NCBI RefSeq assembly: GCF_002021565.1
Contig: NZ_MSZX01000007.1
Coordinates: forward strand, 124,027-188,026
DNA from: Paenibacillus selenitireducens
Lineage (GTDB): Bacteria; Bacillota; Bacilli; Paenibacillales; Paenibacillaceae
Length of the DNA stretch: 64,000 nt
Reading direction: 5' to 3'
In this document: one piece after another, positions 1 to 8,736 of the stretch
How the letters are laid out: each line of letters starts with the position of its first letter
Numbering within the stretch: position 1 is the first letter of the stretch
Notes under the pieces: generated by a model
The model's database searches: none
Seen by the model: only the letters and a program-made list of their open reading frames with translations
Told to the model about the DNA's origin: nothing
Translations under genes and position numbers: made by a program

Positions 1-13
1 CTCCCTCATCAAG

Positions 14-574
14 CTATTCTGGTGTGTTCAAATTCCGAAATACATCGGGAGCATTCGCGGTTACATCGCTTCCTTGAATCCAGCGCACATGTACTTGTGC
101 CAGTAATTTCATAACACTATATTGCCCTTGTTCCAACGAACGACGAATAATATCCCGCATTCGTGGGTGGAATACCGCAACGAGCGGGTGCTGAACCCCT
201 TCAAATTCAACGGCCACAACATCATTATCGCCTGTATCGCATTCCACAAGCGATTCCATCACTTCAGGTGTCATATAAGGCATGTCACAAGGCAAAATAA
301 CATACCGCTCCGCAGGATAAGCCATCATCGCCGAATAGATTCCAGCAAGCGGCCCGCATCCCATGAACTCCTCGGAATCCATCATAACATCCATCTTCGA
401 ATCAAATCGTTCACGATGTTCGGGACGTCCTACAACCACGACCTGCGTACTAACGGATCGTAATGCCTGGTGCGCGATCTCATAATAGAATCTGCCGTCC
501 TTTTGCGCAAAAGCCTTGGGCGATCCAAAGCGACTGGACAAGCCCCCTGCAAGAACAATCCCTACGGTATCCAT
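14..574 (-). CDS. mobA: Molybdenum cofactor guanylyltransferase MobA
   Basis: MobA transfers GMP from GTP to molybdopterin, giving the MGD cofactor that NarG needs; it is cytoplasmic. The 186-residue protein opens with the nucleotidyltransferase P-loop LAGGLSSRFG (residues 9-18) and has the metal-binding PCDMP motif near residue 96, both typical of MobA, and the length is normal. The ATG lies 4 bases after the moaD stop, so the two are probably translationally coupled; the ribosome site is weak (AGCGGCGGA). It is the last gene seen of the leftward moeA-mobB-moaE-moaD-mobA run; more Moco genes may lie left of the window. Confidence 0.93.
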   Translation of the reverse strand: MDTVGIVLAGGLSSRFGSPKAFAQKDGRFYYEIAHQALRSVSTQVVVVGRPEHRERFDSKMDVMMDSEEFMGCGPLAGIYSAMMAYPAERYVILPCDMPYMTPEVMESLVECDTGDNDVVAVEFEGVQHPLVAVFHPRMRDIIRRSLEQGQYSVMKLLAQVHVRWIQGSDVTANAPDVFRNLNTPE

Positions 575-578
575 ATCA

Positions 579-812
579 TTATCCGCCGCTTACCGGAGGA
601 ATGAGCGCAATCACATCTCCGTCACGAATGGGATCTTCCCGCCGCGCATACTCTTCATTTACCGCTACGAACATCGTCTTATGCTGAAATGCGGGGTAAG
701 TCGATTCCGCCCAATCCAAGAGCTCCTGAACGGTCCAGGCTTCACGATCAATGGTTTCTTCCGATTTCCCAGCAATCTCACGCAAGCTGGCAAAATAACA
801 CACACGAATCAC
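579..812 (-). CDS. moaD: Molybdopterin synthase sulfur-carrier subunit MoaD
   Basis: MoaD is the small ubiquitin-fold subunit of molybdopterin synthase; its C-terminal Gly-Gly is adenylated by MoeB and turned into a thiocarboxylate that supplies the dithiolene sulfurs. The protein ends in PPVSGG, the required tail. An upstream ATG at 878 would add 22 charged residues. I choose the GTG at 812 because GGGGAGG sits 8 bases before it and the codon forms a GTGA overlap with the moaE stop; this gives 77 residues, normal for MoaD. It works with MoaE immediately upstream. Confidence 0.93.
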   Translation of the reverse strand: MIRVCYFASLREIAGKSEETIDREAWTVQELLDWAESTYPAFQHKTMFVAVNEEYARREDPIRDGDVIALIPPVSGG

Positions 813-1255
813 TTCGCATTCCTCCCCTGCTCTGGCTTCTTCTTCTGTTCGCCGATCCATTCTTCCCCATCTTCCCATATTTCCTTTTTCCAGATGGGTA
901 CCATTTCTTTGATCCGTTCGATCGCATATTCATTGGCTTCATAAGCAGCCTTCCGATGCGGTGATGACACGGCAATGACGACGGCAATATCCGAGATCTG
1001 AAGTTCGCCGATGCGATGCGCGATCGCCACCCGTGAACCCGGCCATCTCTCTTCAATCTCTGCCCCGATTTGCGCAAGCTTCTTCTCGGCCATCGGCACA
1101 TAGGCCTCATAGGCCAGGTACATCGTTCTCACACCCTGTGTCCACTCGCGTACATGTCCCGTGAACGTCGTCACAGCGCCTGCACCCGGATGCAATACAA
1201 AATCCATCATCGCCTGAACATTCAACGGCCCTTCAACAATCTCGTATGGCTTCAT
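809..1255 (-). CDS. moaE: Molybdopterin synthase catalytic subunit MoaE
   Basis: MoaE is the large subunit of molybdopterin synthase and inserts two sulfurs from MoaD thiocarboxylate into precursor Z. The conserved VPIWKKE segment with the active-site lysines is near residue 120, and HRIGELQISD is typical of the family. A GTG at 1267 is possible, but the ATG at 1255 has AAGGTG 9 bases before it, giving 148 residues. It overlaps the end of mobB by 23 bases and the start of moaD by 4, so the genes are tightly coupled in one operon. Confidence 0.93.
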   Translation of the reverse strand: MKPYEIVEGPLNVQAMMDFVLHPGAGAVTTFTGHVREWTQGVRTMYLAYEAYVPMAEKKLAQIGAEIEERWPGSRVAIAHRIGELQISDIAVVIAVSSPHRKAAYEANEYAIERIKEMVPIWKKEIWEDGEEWIGEQKKKPEQGRNAK

Positions 1256-1778
1256 TCGATCGATCACCTTCTACATAGTCTACTATCCAATTCTGAAGGC
1301 CTGCGTCGTCGTCCACACGCATGACCTTAACATCTCCGCTCTGATCGATATCTACATCTGCATATGCATATGCCAAGACAAGTACAATATGCGATAAGTG
1401 CCGTAACAGCTCCCATTCTTCCTTTGTACGTACAATGACCACTTTAGCCTGCGACGCCTCTTTAAACCCCTCAATGAGAAGGAAATCCGGCTTCGCGAAT
1501 TCAGCTAGTGCAATCAATGATTGCAATTCCAGTGCGGGCTGCATGTGCAACTGTATCATATTATCGCTGACGGCAATGGAACTTACAGACCCTTGCGCCA
1601 GGAATTTCATACTATCGGTATCCGCTGACGGCATGGATAGCGGCCCGCCATGTCCATGATGCTTAATCACAGACACGCTCAGGTTTCGAGAGGATAGGAA
1701 TCGAACCCACTTCTCGATCCGCGTCGTTTTGCCGCAATTTTTAAATCCTACCACTTGTAATATGTTCATAATAACCAT
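1233..1778 (-). CDS. mobB: MobB, GTP-binding molybdenum cofactor adaptor
   Basis: MobB is a P-loop GTPase that assists MobA in making the guanine dinucleotide form of the molybdenum cofactor. The Walker A motif GFKNCGKTT is at residues 11-19, and the middle of the protein has LLIEGFK, the usual MobB segment after the G3 region. The 181-residue length is normal. The ATG at 1778 has GAGGAAGG upstream and overlaps the moeA 3' end by 13 bases. Its function is known from the family; no exact role is visible here beyond the Moco context. Confidence 0.9.
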   Translation of the reverse strand: MVIMNILQVVGFKNCGKTTRIEKWVRFLSSRNLSVSVIKHHGHGGPLSMPSADTDSMKFLAQGSVSSIAVSDNMIQLHMQPALELQSLIALAEFAKPDFLLIEGFKEASQAKVVIVRTKEEWELLRHLSHIVLVLAYAYADVDIDQSGDVKVMRVDDDAGLQNWIVDYVEGDRSNEAIRDC

Positions 1779-3028
1779 TCCGCGGTGCCTTCCTCAACCC
1801 CTAATACGAGAACATCCACTTCATCCCCCGCTTCATACCCTGCGGAACCTCCCGGGAGAACGATCAACGCGTTTCCCCGCGCAATCGAAGATACCGCATT
1901 GGATTTATTGAAGCCTGCAGGCGTGACGGTTGCTCCCTGCGGCGTAGACCGGTACACGGCGCGAATAAAACGCGTGAACGGGTTCGCTTTGCTGAAGTCC
2001 TCCGTTAGAACTGCCTTTTCATAGGGCAAATATAGCTTCTGGCTGCCCATCATCTTGTTTAAAGCTGGACGTACGAAGAGCTCAAATCCCGTAAAACAGG
2101 CCGAAGGATTGCCAGATAGTCCGAATAAGAGCTGCCCGTTCGCTACCGCCGCGGTCGTAACACTTCCAGGACGCATCGAGACTTTATTGAACAGAACCTC
2201 TGCACCCAAGCGCTCATAAATGGTCGGTAAATAATCATAATCACCAACCGAGACTCCGCCTGTCGTGATCAGACAATCCGTCTCACGCAAAGCCCGAACC
2301 ACAGTTTCGTAACAAGCATCCATATCATCAGCAAGCATACCATAAGAACGGCTCTCCACCCCTAGCCGTGCAAGCTGTGCCGCAATCATGGGTCCGTTGC
2401 TATTTCGGATTTTGCCGGGGACAAGATCATCGAACGTATCGAGCAATTCCGTGCCCGTAGCAAGAATTCCTACAATCGGCTTCTTAGTCACACGTACTTG
2501 CGTATACCCGAAGGTCGCGAGGAGGGCAATCGTCCCGGGGTGAATGAACCCTCCAGCAGGAATAAGTTCTTCTCCCTGACAGGCATCCTCCCCCTGAAGC
2601 GAGACATTCTCATGAGGTTCAAATGGCTTGCGGATGGTAAATCCCTGTTCAGTCACGACCGCTTGCTCTAACATGACCACCGCATCCGCATGCGTCGGCA
2701 TCGCAGCCCCGGTCATGATGCGTACGGCCTCCCCTTCAGCAAGCGCCACCTTGGCTACATGTCCCGCCCCGATATGATCTATGACACGGAAGGGTATCCG
2801 GTTCATCCCCGTAGCGCCGACGGAATCCGCAGAACGAATCGCGAACCCATCATAAGCCGAACGATTGAAATGCGGAACATCCTGCTGCGCGATGATGGGC
2901 TCCGCGAGCGTATATCCATAGGACTCGCTAAGCGGAATATATTCAGTCGTATTTTGGCATGTATGGTTAATCACTTTGGCGATCGCATCGGATACAGGAA
3001 TCGGTTTTCTCATTTCAAGCATAGACAT
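1766..3028 (-). CDS. moeA: Molybdopterin molybdenumtransferase MoeA
   Basis: MoeA inserts molybdate into adenylated molybdopterin to give active Moco. The 420-residue protein has the [10 protein letters not shown] segment near residue 55, the [11 protein letters not shown] motif of the MPT-binding domain in the middle, and [16 protein letters not shown] near residue 300, all characteristic. It is the first gene of the leftward Moco operon and is divergent from moaC. Two ATGs (3028, 3022) follow the ribosome site AGGTGAGGAG; the second has the better spacing. The shared 60-base gap with moaC must hold both promoters. Confidence 0.95.
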   Translation of the reverse strand: MSMLEMRKPIPVSDAIAKVINHTCQNTTEYIPLSESYGYTLAEPIIAQQDVPHFNRSAYDGFAIRSADSVGATGMNRIPFRVIDHIGAGHVAKVALAEGEAVRIMTGAAMPTHADAVVMLEQAVVTEQGFTIRKPFEPHENVSLQGEDACQGEELIPAGGFIHPGTIALLATFGYTQVRVTKKPIVGILATGTELLDTFDDLVPGKIRNSNGPMIAAQLARLGVESRSYGMLADDMDACYETVVRALRETDCLITTGGVSVGDYDYLPTIYERLGAEVLFNKVSMRPGSVTTAAVANGQLLFGLSGNPSACFTGFELFVRPALNKMMGSQKLYLPYEKAVLTEDFSKANPFTRFIRAVYRSTPQGATVTPAGFNKSNAVSSIARGNALIVLPGGSAGYEAGDEVDVLVLGVEEGTAEWLL

Positions 3029-3050
3029 CTTCTCCTCACCTATATTGTGG

Positions 3051-3056
3051 TATACT
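3051..3056 (+). promoter_or_regulatory. Possible -10 element for moaC
   Basis: TATACT lies 32 bases before the moaC start in the short moeA-moaC divergent gap. No good -35 is visible at 17 bases, so either it is a weak promoter or activator dependent. Confidence 0.35.
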
Positions 3057-3087
3057 ATGGTTCATTATGAGTAAAAGGGTGTTGAAC

Positions 3088-3582
3088 ATGTCGGAATTAA
3101 CGCACTTTAACGAGCAAGGTCGGGCGAAAATGGTCGATGTCAGTGGGAAGCAAGAAACCGTACGAACAGCCATCGCGAAATCCTCGATTCTAGTCAATGA
3201 ACGTATATATCAACAAATTTCAGAAGGGTCGAACAAAAAGGGTGACGTATTCGCTGTCGCGCAAGTTGCCGGCATTATGGCTGCCAAGCAGACCTCTTCC
3301 ATCATCCCCATGTGCCATCCGCTTGCTCTCACGGGAATCAATATTCAATTTGAATGGAACATCGATCCGAATACGGCTCATTATGAAGTATTGATATTAG
3401 CTGAAGTCAAAACAAAAGGCCTTACCGGCGTCGAAATGGAAGCCCTCACGGCGGCATCCGTCGCTGCCTTAACGATCTATGATATGTGCAAAGCTGTTGG
3501 CAAAGAGATGATCATCGGTCCCACCATGCTGATGAACAAAACCGGCGGGAAAAATGGCGATTTCACACGTCAACAGGACTAA
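3088..3582 (+). CDS. moaC: Cyclic pyranopterin monophosphate synthase MoaC
   Basis: MoaC, with MoaA, turns GTP into cyclic pyranopterin monophosphate, the first step of Moco synthesis; moaA is not in the window. The family motifs [17 protein letters not shown] and MCHPLALTG are present, and [18 protein letters not shown] matches the C-terminal half. An upstream ATG at 3067 has no ribosome site; the ATG at 3088 has AAGGGTG 6 bases before it and gives 164 residues, the normal size. It is the only Moco gene here read rightward, convergent with moeB. Confidence 0.94.
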   Translation: MSELTHFNEQGRAKMVDVSGKQETVRTAIAKSSILVNERIYQQISEGSNKKGDVFAVAQVAGIMAAKQTSSIIPMCHPLALTGINIQFEWNIDPNTAHYEVLILAEVKTKGLTGVEMEALTAASVAALTIYDMCKAVGKEMIIGPTMLMNKTGGKNGDFTRQQD

Positions 3583-3620
3583 ATAATCGTAATCAGACCA
3601 CTCCGCCGACCCAATTCGGT

Positions 3621-4640
3621 TTAGCCGAACAGCTTATGGAACAAATTCATCCCTTCCGTCGCATCCGAAATTCCGTAGATGAGAAGCCGGCCTGTACGAA
3701 ATAGGATCATGCGATGCCCCTCGGCAAACATCTCTACAGAATAGGGTGTGCGCTTGCAGGGGTTTCCTATTTTTTCTGCCAACTGTTCTACATCGTCCAA
3801 GCTCAAGGAGCGGTCGGGATCCGCTGTGATCTGAACCGCATCTCTTCCGCATAAGACAGCAACTCTCCTCGTATCTTGTATGGAGAGCGACGGAAAGGTT
3901 GGATGAATGCCGCATGTTTCGCAATGCGGATCTCGAAGTCGCGAAATTCCTGTCTCCAATTGCGCTGGATTCCATAAGTCGAAATGCAGCACCTTCTTCC
4001 GCATGGCCTCTCGATTGCCCGTCAGCCATTTCAATACCTCTGTACATTGATGCGATGCCGTAACTTGCACCGCGGGAGCAATAATCCCCGCCGTATCACA
4101 GGTTTCATTCATCCTAGGCAGTGTAGGCATGAGGCAATGGAAGCAAGCCGCTTCACCCGGTACAAAAGGAAACATCGTCCCTGTACTCCCGACGCATGCC
4201 CCATAGATCCACGGAATTCCATACTTATGCGCGGCATCATTTATCAACAGGCGGGTCTCAAAGTTATCCGTTGCGTCGATGATCACGTCCACCTGCGCAG
4301 CCAGCTCCTCCATGAGTACGCCATCCACATGTTCGAAATAGGTATACAACGCAGCATCGGTGCGGATTGCATGCAATCTTCGCTCCGCAGCAACGACCTT
4401 CGGCACCATCGCTTCGGCATCTGCTTCCGTGAACAACTGCTGCCTTTGCAAGTTCGATCGCTCAACCACATCACGATCCGCGATGCGAATCGTACCCACA
4501 CCTGCACGGACCAACATCTCAGCAGAAGCCGTTCCAAGTGCTCCACAGCCGATAACCGCCACGCTTGCCTCAGACAAACACTTCTGTCCTGTGATGCCTA
4601 TAGGCTTGAATAAGATTTGTCGTGAATATCGCTGATCCAA
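3621..4640 (-). CDS. moeB: MoeB/ThiF-family sulfur-carrier adenylyltransferase
   Basis: This E1-like enzyme adenylates the C-terminal glycine of MoaD (MoeB) or ThiS (ThiF); the Moco neighbours favour MoeB. Visible are the nucleotide-binding loop GCGALGTASAE, the DATDNFETR segment, the Cys-X2-Cys zinc half-sites CFHC and CETC, and a C-terminal extension of about 80 residues. A longer reading frame begins at 4727, but a TATAAT (4684-4689) lies within it, and the TTG at 4640 has GGGGG 8 bases upstream and starts right before DQRYSRQ, the conserved N-terminus; this gives 339 residues. ThiF remains an alternative. Confidence 0.88.
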   Translation of the reverse strand: MDQRYSRQILFKPIGITGQKCLSEASVAVIGCGALGTASAEMLVRAGVGTIRIADRDVVERSNLQRQQLFTEADAEAMVPKVVAAERRLHAIRTDAALYTYFEHVDGVLMEELAAQVDVIIDATDNFETRLLINDAAHKYGIPWIYGACVGSTGTMFPFVPGEAACFHCLMPTLPRMNETCDTAGIIAPAVQVTASHQCTEVLKWLTGNREAMRKKVLHFDLWNPAQLETGISRLRDPHCETCGIHPTFPSLSIQDTRRVAVLCGRDAVQITADPDRSLSLDDVEQLAEKIGNPCKRTPYSVEMFAEGHRMILFRTGRLLIYGISDATEGMNLFHKLFG

Positions 4641-4737
4641 TGTTGTTTCCCCCCTATTCACCTGTAGCGACGAGATGCAGGTTATTATATCGTCGTCTTC
4701 ACAATCGTAATCTATACTCTCTATCATGGCTAAAATA

Positions 4738-4771
4738 GAAGGGCTTCCAGTCCAATGACCGGATGCCCTTC
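4738..4771 (-). terminator. Rho-independent terminator of narK
   Basis: Inverted repeat GAAGGGC/GCCCTTC with further pairing inside (GTC/GAC, TCC/GGA), followed on the minus strand by TATTTTA. It lies about 110 bases past the narK stop. Confidence 0.7.
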
Positions 4772-4802
4772 TTTAATATATGTGAAAACCTCTATCAAGG
4801 CC

Positions 4803-4852
4803 TTTCGAAGATGAGCGACCTACAAGTTTTGCTTGCAAAACTCGCTTCGAAA
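4803..4852. repeat. Nested inverted repeats in the narK 3' region
   Basis: TTTCGAAG (4803-4810) pairs with CTTCGAAA (4845-4852), and inside it AGTTTTGC (4825-4832) pairs with GCAAAACT (4835-4842), a perfect 8-bp hairpin with a 2-base loop. It lies between the narK stop and its terminator. No U-run follows, so it looks like an mRNA 3'-end structure or a palindromic repeat. Confidence 0.5.
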
Positions 4853-4877
4853 GCAAGGTAGGTTTATCGCCAATTAA

Positions 4878-6371
4878 TCAGTTATGAGATGTGATATCGC
4901 TGAACGAACCTACATAGCGGACGACTTCCCCCGTTTGGTCTTTCACGGCATTAATCGTTAGAAGCTCCCGATATTCTTGACCGCTTTTTCGGCGGTTCAC
5001 AATCTCTCCTTGCCATTGACCTGTTTGCCTAATGATATCCCACATCTGGTCGTAGAAAGCTTTAGGCTGCTTTCCCGACTTGAGGATGCTCGGCTTGTGA
5101 TCGATAACCTCTTTTTCCTCATACCCTGTTAGCTTCGTAAAAGCCGGATTCACCGCTTTAATCACACCTTTTGCATCGGTTACGAGAATCCCTTGGCCTG
5201 TAGAACGGAACACTTCATCCGATACTTTAAGCCGCTCCTGATAATACAACCAGATCACCAGAATCAGACTGGCCAGCGCGACTTGAGACAACGCCATAAA
5301 TCCAATCGAGTACTGGCCTGTAATGGAATAAATGATCGATAACATCAACGGAGGGAAAAATCCTCCTAACCCGCCCATCATAGATACAATGCCGTTCACT
5401 GTCCCGGCCTGCTTACTGAAATATTGAGGAACAAGCTTGAAAATAACGCCATTCCCTAAACCTGCACAGATCGCAATCGTGAGACAGCCTATCGTATACA
5501 GCCCAATCGAAGGGGAGAACGCCAGAAGGATCGCAGCTGCCGTAAGTCCCGAGAAAACCCCCATGAGCAAGAATAATGGCTTGAATCGGTCACCTAGCCA
5601 GCCGCCTAGCGGTCGCATGAAGGTAGCCAGCGCAATAAACCCAGCCGTGCGCATGCCTGCATCTACTTTGTCCAGCTCGAAATGCGAGACTAGAAAATTC
5701 GGAAGATATACCGTAAACGCAACGAACGAACCGAACGTTATAAAATAAAATAGCGAGAATAACCAAAGCTTATCGTTCTTATAGATAGCCTTTATTTCTT
5801 CCATAATGGGTGTTCTGACCTTCACTTCTTGACGGTCTCCGAAGAATAAATTGAGTACCGCAAAAATTGCGAGCAATACGAGATAAAGCTTCACGGTGAA
5901 CGACCAGCCTACTTGTGTCGCGATGACAGGTGCAGTAAACGTCGTAATGGCCGTACCCATATTTCCCATCCCGTAGATACCGTTGATAAGTCCATGTCTT
6001 TCCTTCGGGAAATACTTCGGCAGCGATGTTACACCTACAGAGAACACCGCGCCCCCAATCCCCAGAAACAACCCGCCAATAATTAAGTCCGCGAAAGATG
6101 AAGCTTTACTAATATAGAACACCGGGAACAGCAGCAGAATGAAGCTAACCAAGAAGACGATGCGCGCCCCAAAGACATTGGCATAATACCCTAATGGAAT
6201 TCGTAGGATCGAACCCAGAACTACCGGTACCGCCGTCACGATGGCCAGCTGACTTGCCGATAGGGCAATATCCTCTTTAATAAACGGTATGAGTGCCGAA
6301 ATAATGACCCATACCATAAAACCTAATGTTAAGTTGACTGTTTGTAGCGGCAACTGCATTTTTCTAATCAT
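4878..6371 (-). CDS. narK: NarK-type nitrate/nitrite transporter fused to a PAS domain
   Basis: A major facilitator nitrate/nitrite porter: residues 1-380 form about 12 membrane segments with nitrate-porter signatures GMGNMGTAITTFTAP and AGLGNGVIFKLVPQYF. Residues about 385-495 form a complete PAS domain (ILVTDAKGVIKAVNPAF, LTGYEEKEVI, the NRRKSG turn, YVGSFSDIT), placed in the cytoplasm after the last helix. Ordinary NarK proteins of about 400-450 residues lack it. The ATG at 6371 has AGGTGAT upstream; a TTG at 6419 has no ribosome site. It follows nreC in the nar cluster but has its own NreC-boxed promoter. Transport is confident; what the PAS domain senses is unknown. Confidence 0.92.
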   Translation of the reverse strand: MIRKMQLPLQTVNLTLGFMVWVIISALIPFIKEDIALSASQLAIVTAVPVVLGSILRIPLGYYANVFGARIVFLVSFILLLFPVFYISKASSFADLIIGGLFLGIGGAVFSVGVTSLPKYFPKERHGLINGIYGMGNMGTAITTFTAPVIATQVGWSFTVKLYLVLLAIFAVLNLFFGDRQEVKVRTPIMEEIKAIYKNDKLWLFSLFYFITFGSFVAFTVYLPNFLVSHFELDKVDAGMRTAGFIALATFMRPLGGWLGDRFKPLFLLMGVFSGLTAAAILLAFSPSIGLYTIGCLTIAICAGLGNGVIFKLVPQYFSKQAGTVNGIVSMMGGLGGFFPPLMLSIIYSITGQYSIGFMALSQVALASLILVIWLYYQERLKVSDEVFRSTGQGILVTDAKGVIKAVNPAFTKLTGYEEKEVIDHKPSILKSGKQPKAFYDQMWDIIRQTGQWQGEIVNRRKSGQEYRELLTINAVKDQTGEVVRYVGSFSDITSHN

Positions 6372-6424
6372 CACATCACCTATTCCTTGTAGAGTGAATG
6401 ACAACGTATTGATTCCCAAGTCTT

Positions 6425-6490
6425 ATTGTAAAGGGATCCTGGGCAAAAAAATAATAGGGAATTCCCCTGATCCTTCGGAGGAATTCCCTA
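6425..6490 (-). promoter_or_regulatory. narK promoter with two NreC-like boxes
   Basis: On the minus strand the -10 is TACAAT (6425-6430). Upstream are TAGGG-AATT-CCCCT (6455-6468) and GGAGG-AATT-CCCTA (6477-6490), close to the NreC consensus TAGGG-N4-CCCTA known from Staphylococcus. Centres are 22 bp apart and the near one is 36.5 bp from the end of the -10, exactly as at narG. There is no good -35, as expected for an activator-dependent promoter. Confidence 0.75.
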
Positions 6491-6498
6491 TTATTTTT
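6447..6498 (-). terminator. nreC terminator, 19-bp perfect inverted repeat
   Basis: AAAAATAATAGGGAATTCC (6447-6465) is perfectly complementary to 6480-6498, with a 14-base loop. On the minus strand it directly follows the nreC stop and ends in a T-run, so it should end the nar-nre transcript. A-runs on the other side make it potentially bidirectional. It contains the narK NreC boxes. Confidence 0.85.
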
Positions 6499-7146
6499 CT
6501 AGAAATCAAGCAGCTTCTTCTTGAGCGCGTATTCCACCAATTCCGGTCGGCTCTTCAAATGCAGCTTCTCCATAATCTTGGCCTTGTGTACTTCAACCGT
6601 CTTCACGGAAATGAACAGCTTCTCGGCAATTTCTTTATTCCCATAACCCTTCGCAATTAAGGGCAGGATCTCAATCTCCCGTTTGGTTAATAAATTGAAG
6701 GGATCCGATTCGCCGGCTTCCTGATCCTTCTTGATGAATTCCCGCACGAGCGATGTCGCCATTTTGGAATGAATATAGGTGCCGCCTTGATGAACTGTTC
6801 GGATCGCAGACAATAATTCCTCATCAGGCGCATTCTTCAATATATACCCCGCTGCTCCATTTTTCAGTACATGGAATAAATATTCCTCATCATCATACAT
6901 CGTTAGGATGAGAATTCGCGTCGTAGGGAATTCACTGCTAATCTTCCCGGTTGCAAATAATCCGCTCTCCCCCGGAGGCATGCTTAAATCCATCAATAAA
7001 ACGTCAGGCTGGTGCTTAGCCACCATCTGGAAAGCTTCTATCCCATCCGCAGCTGTAGCGACAACCTCCATATCTTCCTGATAATTCAGGATCATGGAGA
7101 ACCCGCTTCGCACCACCGCGTGATCATCCGCGATGACAATTTTCAC
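6499..7146 (-). CDS. nreC: Response regulator NreC (LuxR/NarL family)
   Basis: Partner of NreB; when phosphorylated it activates nitrate respiration genes. Receiver domain residues 1-120 with acidic pair DD (7-8), phosphoacceptor Asp53 in [10 protein letters not shown] and the conserved Lys later; C-terminal LuxR-type helix-turn-helix [20 protein letters not shown] from about residue 148. The frame is open further upstream, but the GTG at 7146 overlaps the nreB stop (GTGA), has GAGGGGG in front, and gives 215 residues starting VKIVIADDH. It is the last gene before a strong terminator. Confidence 0.94.
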   Translation of the reverse strand: MKIVIADDHAVVRSGFSMILNYQEDMEVVATAADGIEAFQMVAKHQPDVLLMDLSMPPGESGLFATGKISSEFPTTRILILTMYDDEEYLFHVLKNGAAGYILKNAPDEELLSAIRTVHQGGTYIHSKMATSLVREFIKKDQEAGESDPFNLLTKREIEILPLIAKGYGNKEIAEKLFISVKTVEVHKAKIMEKLHLKSRPELVEYALKKKLLDF

Positions 7147-8222
7147 TCCGCATCCCCCTCTTCGGATCTCGTCGGCGACAAGGGAATGCGCAGGTGGATC
7201 GTTGTTCCACCACCCACCTCTGAGCGAATCGATAGTTGGCCGTGAACTAACTCTGCCCGCTCTCTCATCCCGAATAGACCTAACCCCGTCCCTTTGGGAT
7301 CCCTTGTATTCGGCTGAAATCCACAACCTTCATCGCGAACGATGAGTTGCAAATCCCCTTGTTCCTCATGCAGCCTAACCTGCACTTCATCCGTGTTCGC
7401 ATATTTCAGCGCATTCAATACAGCTTCTTGGCATACACGATAGACAACGGTTTCAATCTCATTGCTATATCGTGCGGATGACAGTTCGGAATCGAAACTC
7501 ACGAGCAAGCCGTAATTCTGCGCAATCCATTTGAAATGAGAACGAAACGCCGCCTCTAACCCTAGGTCATCGAGTGAAGCTGGACGCAATTCCACCGCTA
7601 AATGCCGAATGTCATCCAATAATCGGGTCAAAGACGCTTCCGTCTGCTGCAGCTTGTCTAAGACCACGCCATCAACATTCATATACTTTAATACTCGCAG
7701 GTCAACGAGCGAACTAAGTAACTCTTGCGCGACACTATCATGCAATTCGCGCGAAATCCGCTTTCGTTCATCCTCTTGCGCTTTGATCACATACTTCGTC
7801 ATATTGGTTCGGTACAGCATTTCCTGTGTCTTAAATTGCCGGGTTAAGTTAAGCAGCATGAAGACGCGAATCCCTCGTTCCTGATCGATCGTATGATAAC
7901 TGGCTGCATAAGGAATAATCCCCTGCCCGCGCGTATTCAGATATACCTGAAAGGAAGAGAAGTCCCCTTCGTTGTGATCTAGGAAACAATTCGAGCAAGA
8001 GAGCATCGCTTCTTCATTCGTATAGCCCGCACAAGTCTGACAAATCGAAACTTGAGTCCCCTGGTGCAGCTGCTCGATGACATCGATGTCGAGGATCTGT
8101 TCTGCTGCGGGGTTCATCGCCAGCACTTCCCCTTGTTCACCAACAAAAAAAATAGCTTCCATACTATTCATGTACAGGTTTTTCAATAAAACTGACATAT
8201 GGGCATCATTCATTTGCGTCAC
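7143..8222 (-). CDS. nreB: Oxygen-sensing histidine kinase NreB
   Basis: Cytoplasmic kinase with an N-terminal PAS domain that binds an oxygen-labile [4Fe-4S] cluster; anaerobiosis switches it on. The four ligands are visible as C-X2-C-X11-C-X2-C at Cys61, 64, 76 and 79. The HisKA_3 box has His161 in [12 protein letters not shown], followed by a HATPase with DEGCGF and [12 protein letters not shown]. The 359-residue length fits NreB, and no membrane segments are seen. GTG start at 8222 with AAGGAG upstream overlaps the nreA stop. It works with NreA (nitrate) and NreC. Confidence 0.94.
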   Translation of the reverse strand: MTQMNDAHMSVLLKNLYMNSMEAIFFVGEQGEVLAMNPAAEQILDIDVIEQLHQGTQVSICQTCAGYTNEEAMLSCSNCFLDHNEGDFSSFQVYLNTRGQGIIPYAASYHTIDQERGIRVFMLLNLTRQFKTQEMLYRTNMTKYVIKAQEDERKRISRELHDSVAQELLSSLVDLRVLKYMNVDGVVLDKLQQTEASLTRLLDDIRHLAVELRPASLDDLGLEAAFRSHFKWIAQNYGLLVSFDSELSSARYSNEIETVVYRVCQEAVLNALKYANTDEVQVRLHEEQGDLQLIVRDEGCGFQPNTRDPKGTGLGLFGMRERAELVHGQLSIRSEVGGGTTIHLRIPLSPTRSEEGDAE

Positions 8223-8683
8223 TGCTCTACCATCTCCTTGGTAAAAAAGGGACCAAATTTCGGTTCAATACTTTGTTGAAAGGCTTGAATCCGTTCCTCC
8301 GTTAATTGATTCTCTTCACGAAAAGCAACGGATAACACGCCTGCAACACGGCTATTTTTCCACAAAGGGACGGCAGCCACACTCTGAAGCTGCTCTGCAA
8401 CGATAATCGGGTATTTGAACAAATCTTTCGGATCGATCTCGGAACGAATAGACTTGATGACGACGGACTTCCCTGTTTTGAACACCATCCCAGCAATTCC
8501 TTTACCTGAATGTAATATAATCCGCTTATAGCGATCATTTAAATTACCTGAGGCGTATTGCCACGTAAGTACAAATTGGTCTGCTGCCGGTTGAACAAGA
8601 GCGATGGAAACCAAATCAAAATCAAAACGCTTTCGAATGGCGTCGATTTCTTGCTGATAGTCAAATTTCGATTCATCATGCAT
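8219..8683 (-). CDS. nreA: GAF-domain nitrate sensor NreA
   Basis: NreA is a small GAF protein that binds nitrate and controls NreB kinase activity. The 154-residue product is a single GAF domain (HSGKGIAGMVFKTGKSVVIK, then AVPLWKNSRVAGVLSVAF). An ATG at 8740 would overlap narI but has no proper ribosome site; the ATG at 8683 has GAGGGAG 8 bases upstream and gives the usual NreA length. Gene order narGHJI-nreABC matches Staphylococcus. Confidence 0.88.
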   Translation of the reverse strand: MHDESKFDYQQEIDAIRKRFDFDLVSIALVQPAADQFVLTWQYASGNLNDRYKRIILHSGKGIAGMVFKTGKSVVIKSIRSEIDPKDLFKYPIIVAEQLQSVAAVPLWKNSRVAGVLSVAFREENQLTEERIQAFQQSIEPKFGPFFTKEMVEQ

Positions 8684-8736
8684 CCCAATAACTCCCTCGC
8701 AGATAGACAAGAAAGCAGGTGATGCTTTCTCTCCTA

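Noticed and set aside
3984-4613. Long plus-strand frame opposite moeB
   Set aside because: It lies entirely on the complementary strand of a clear MoeB/ThiF coding region, has no ribosome site and no recognisable protein character.
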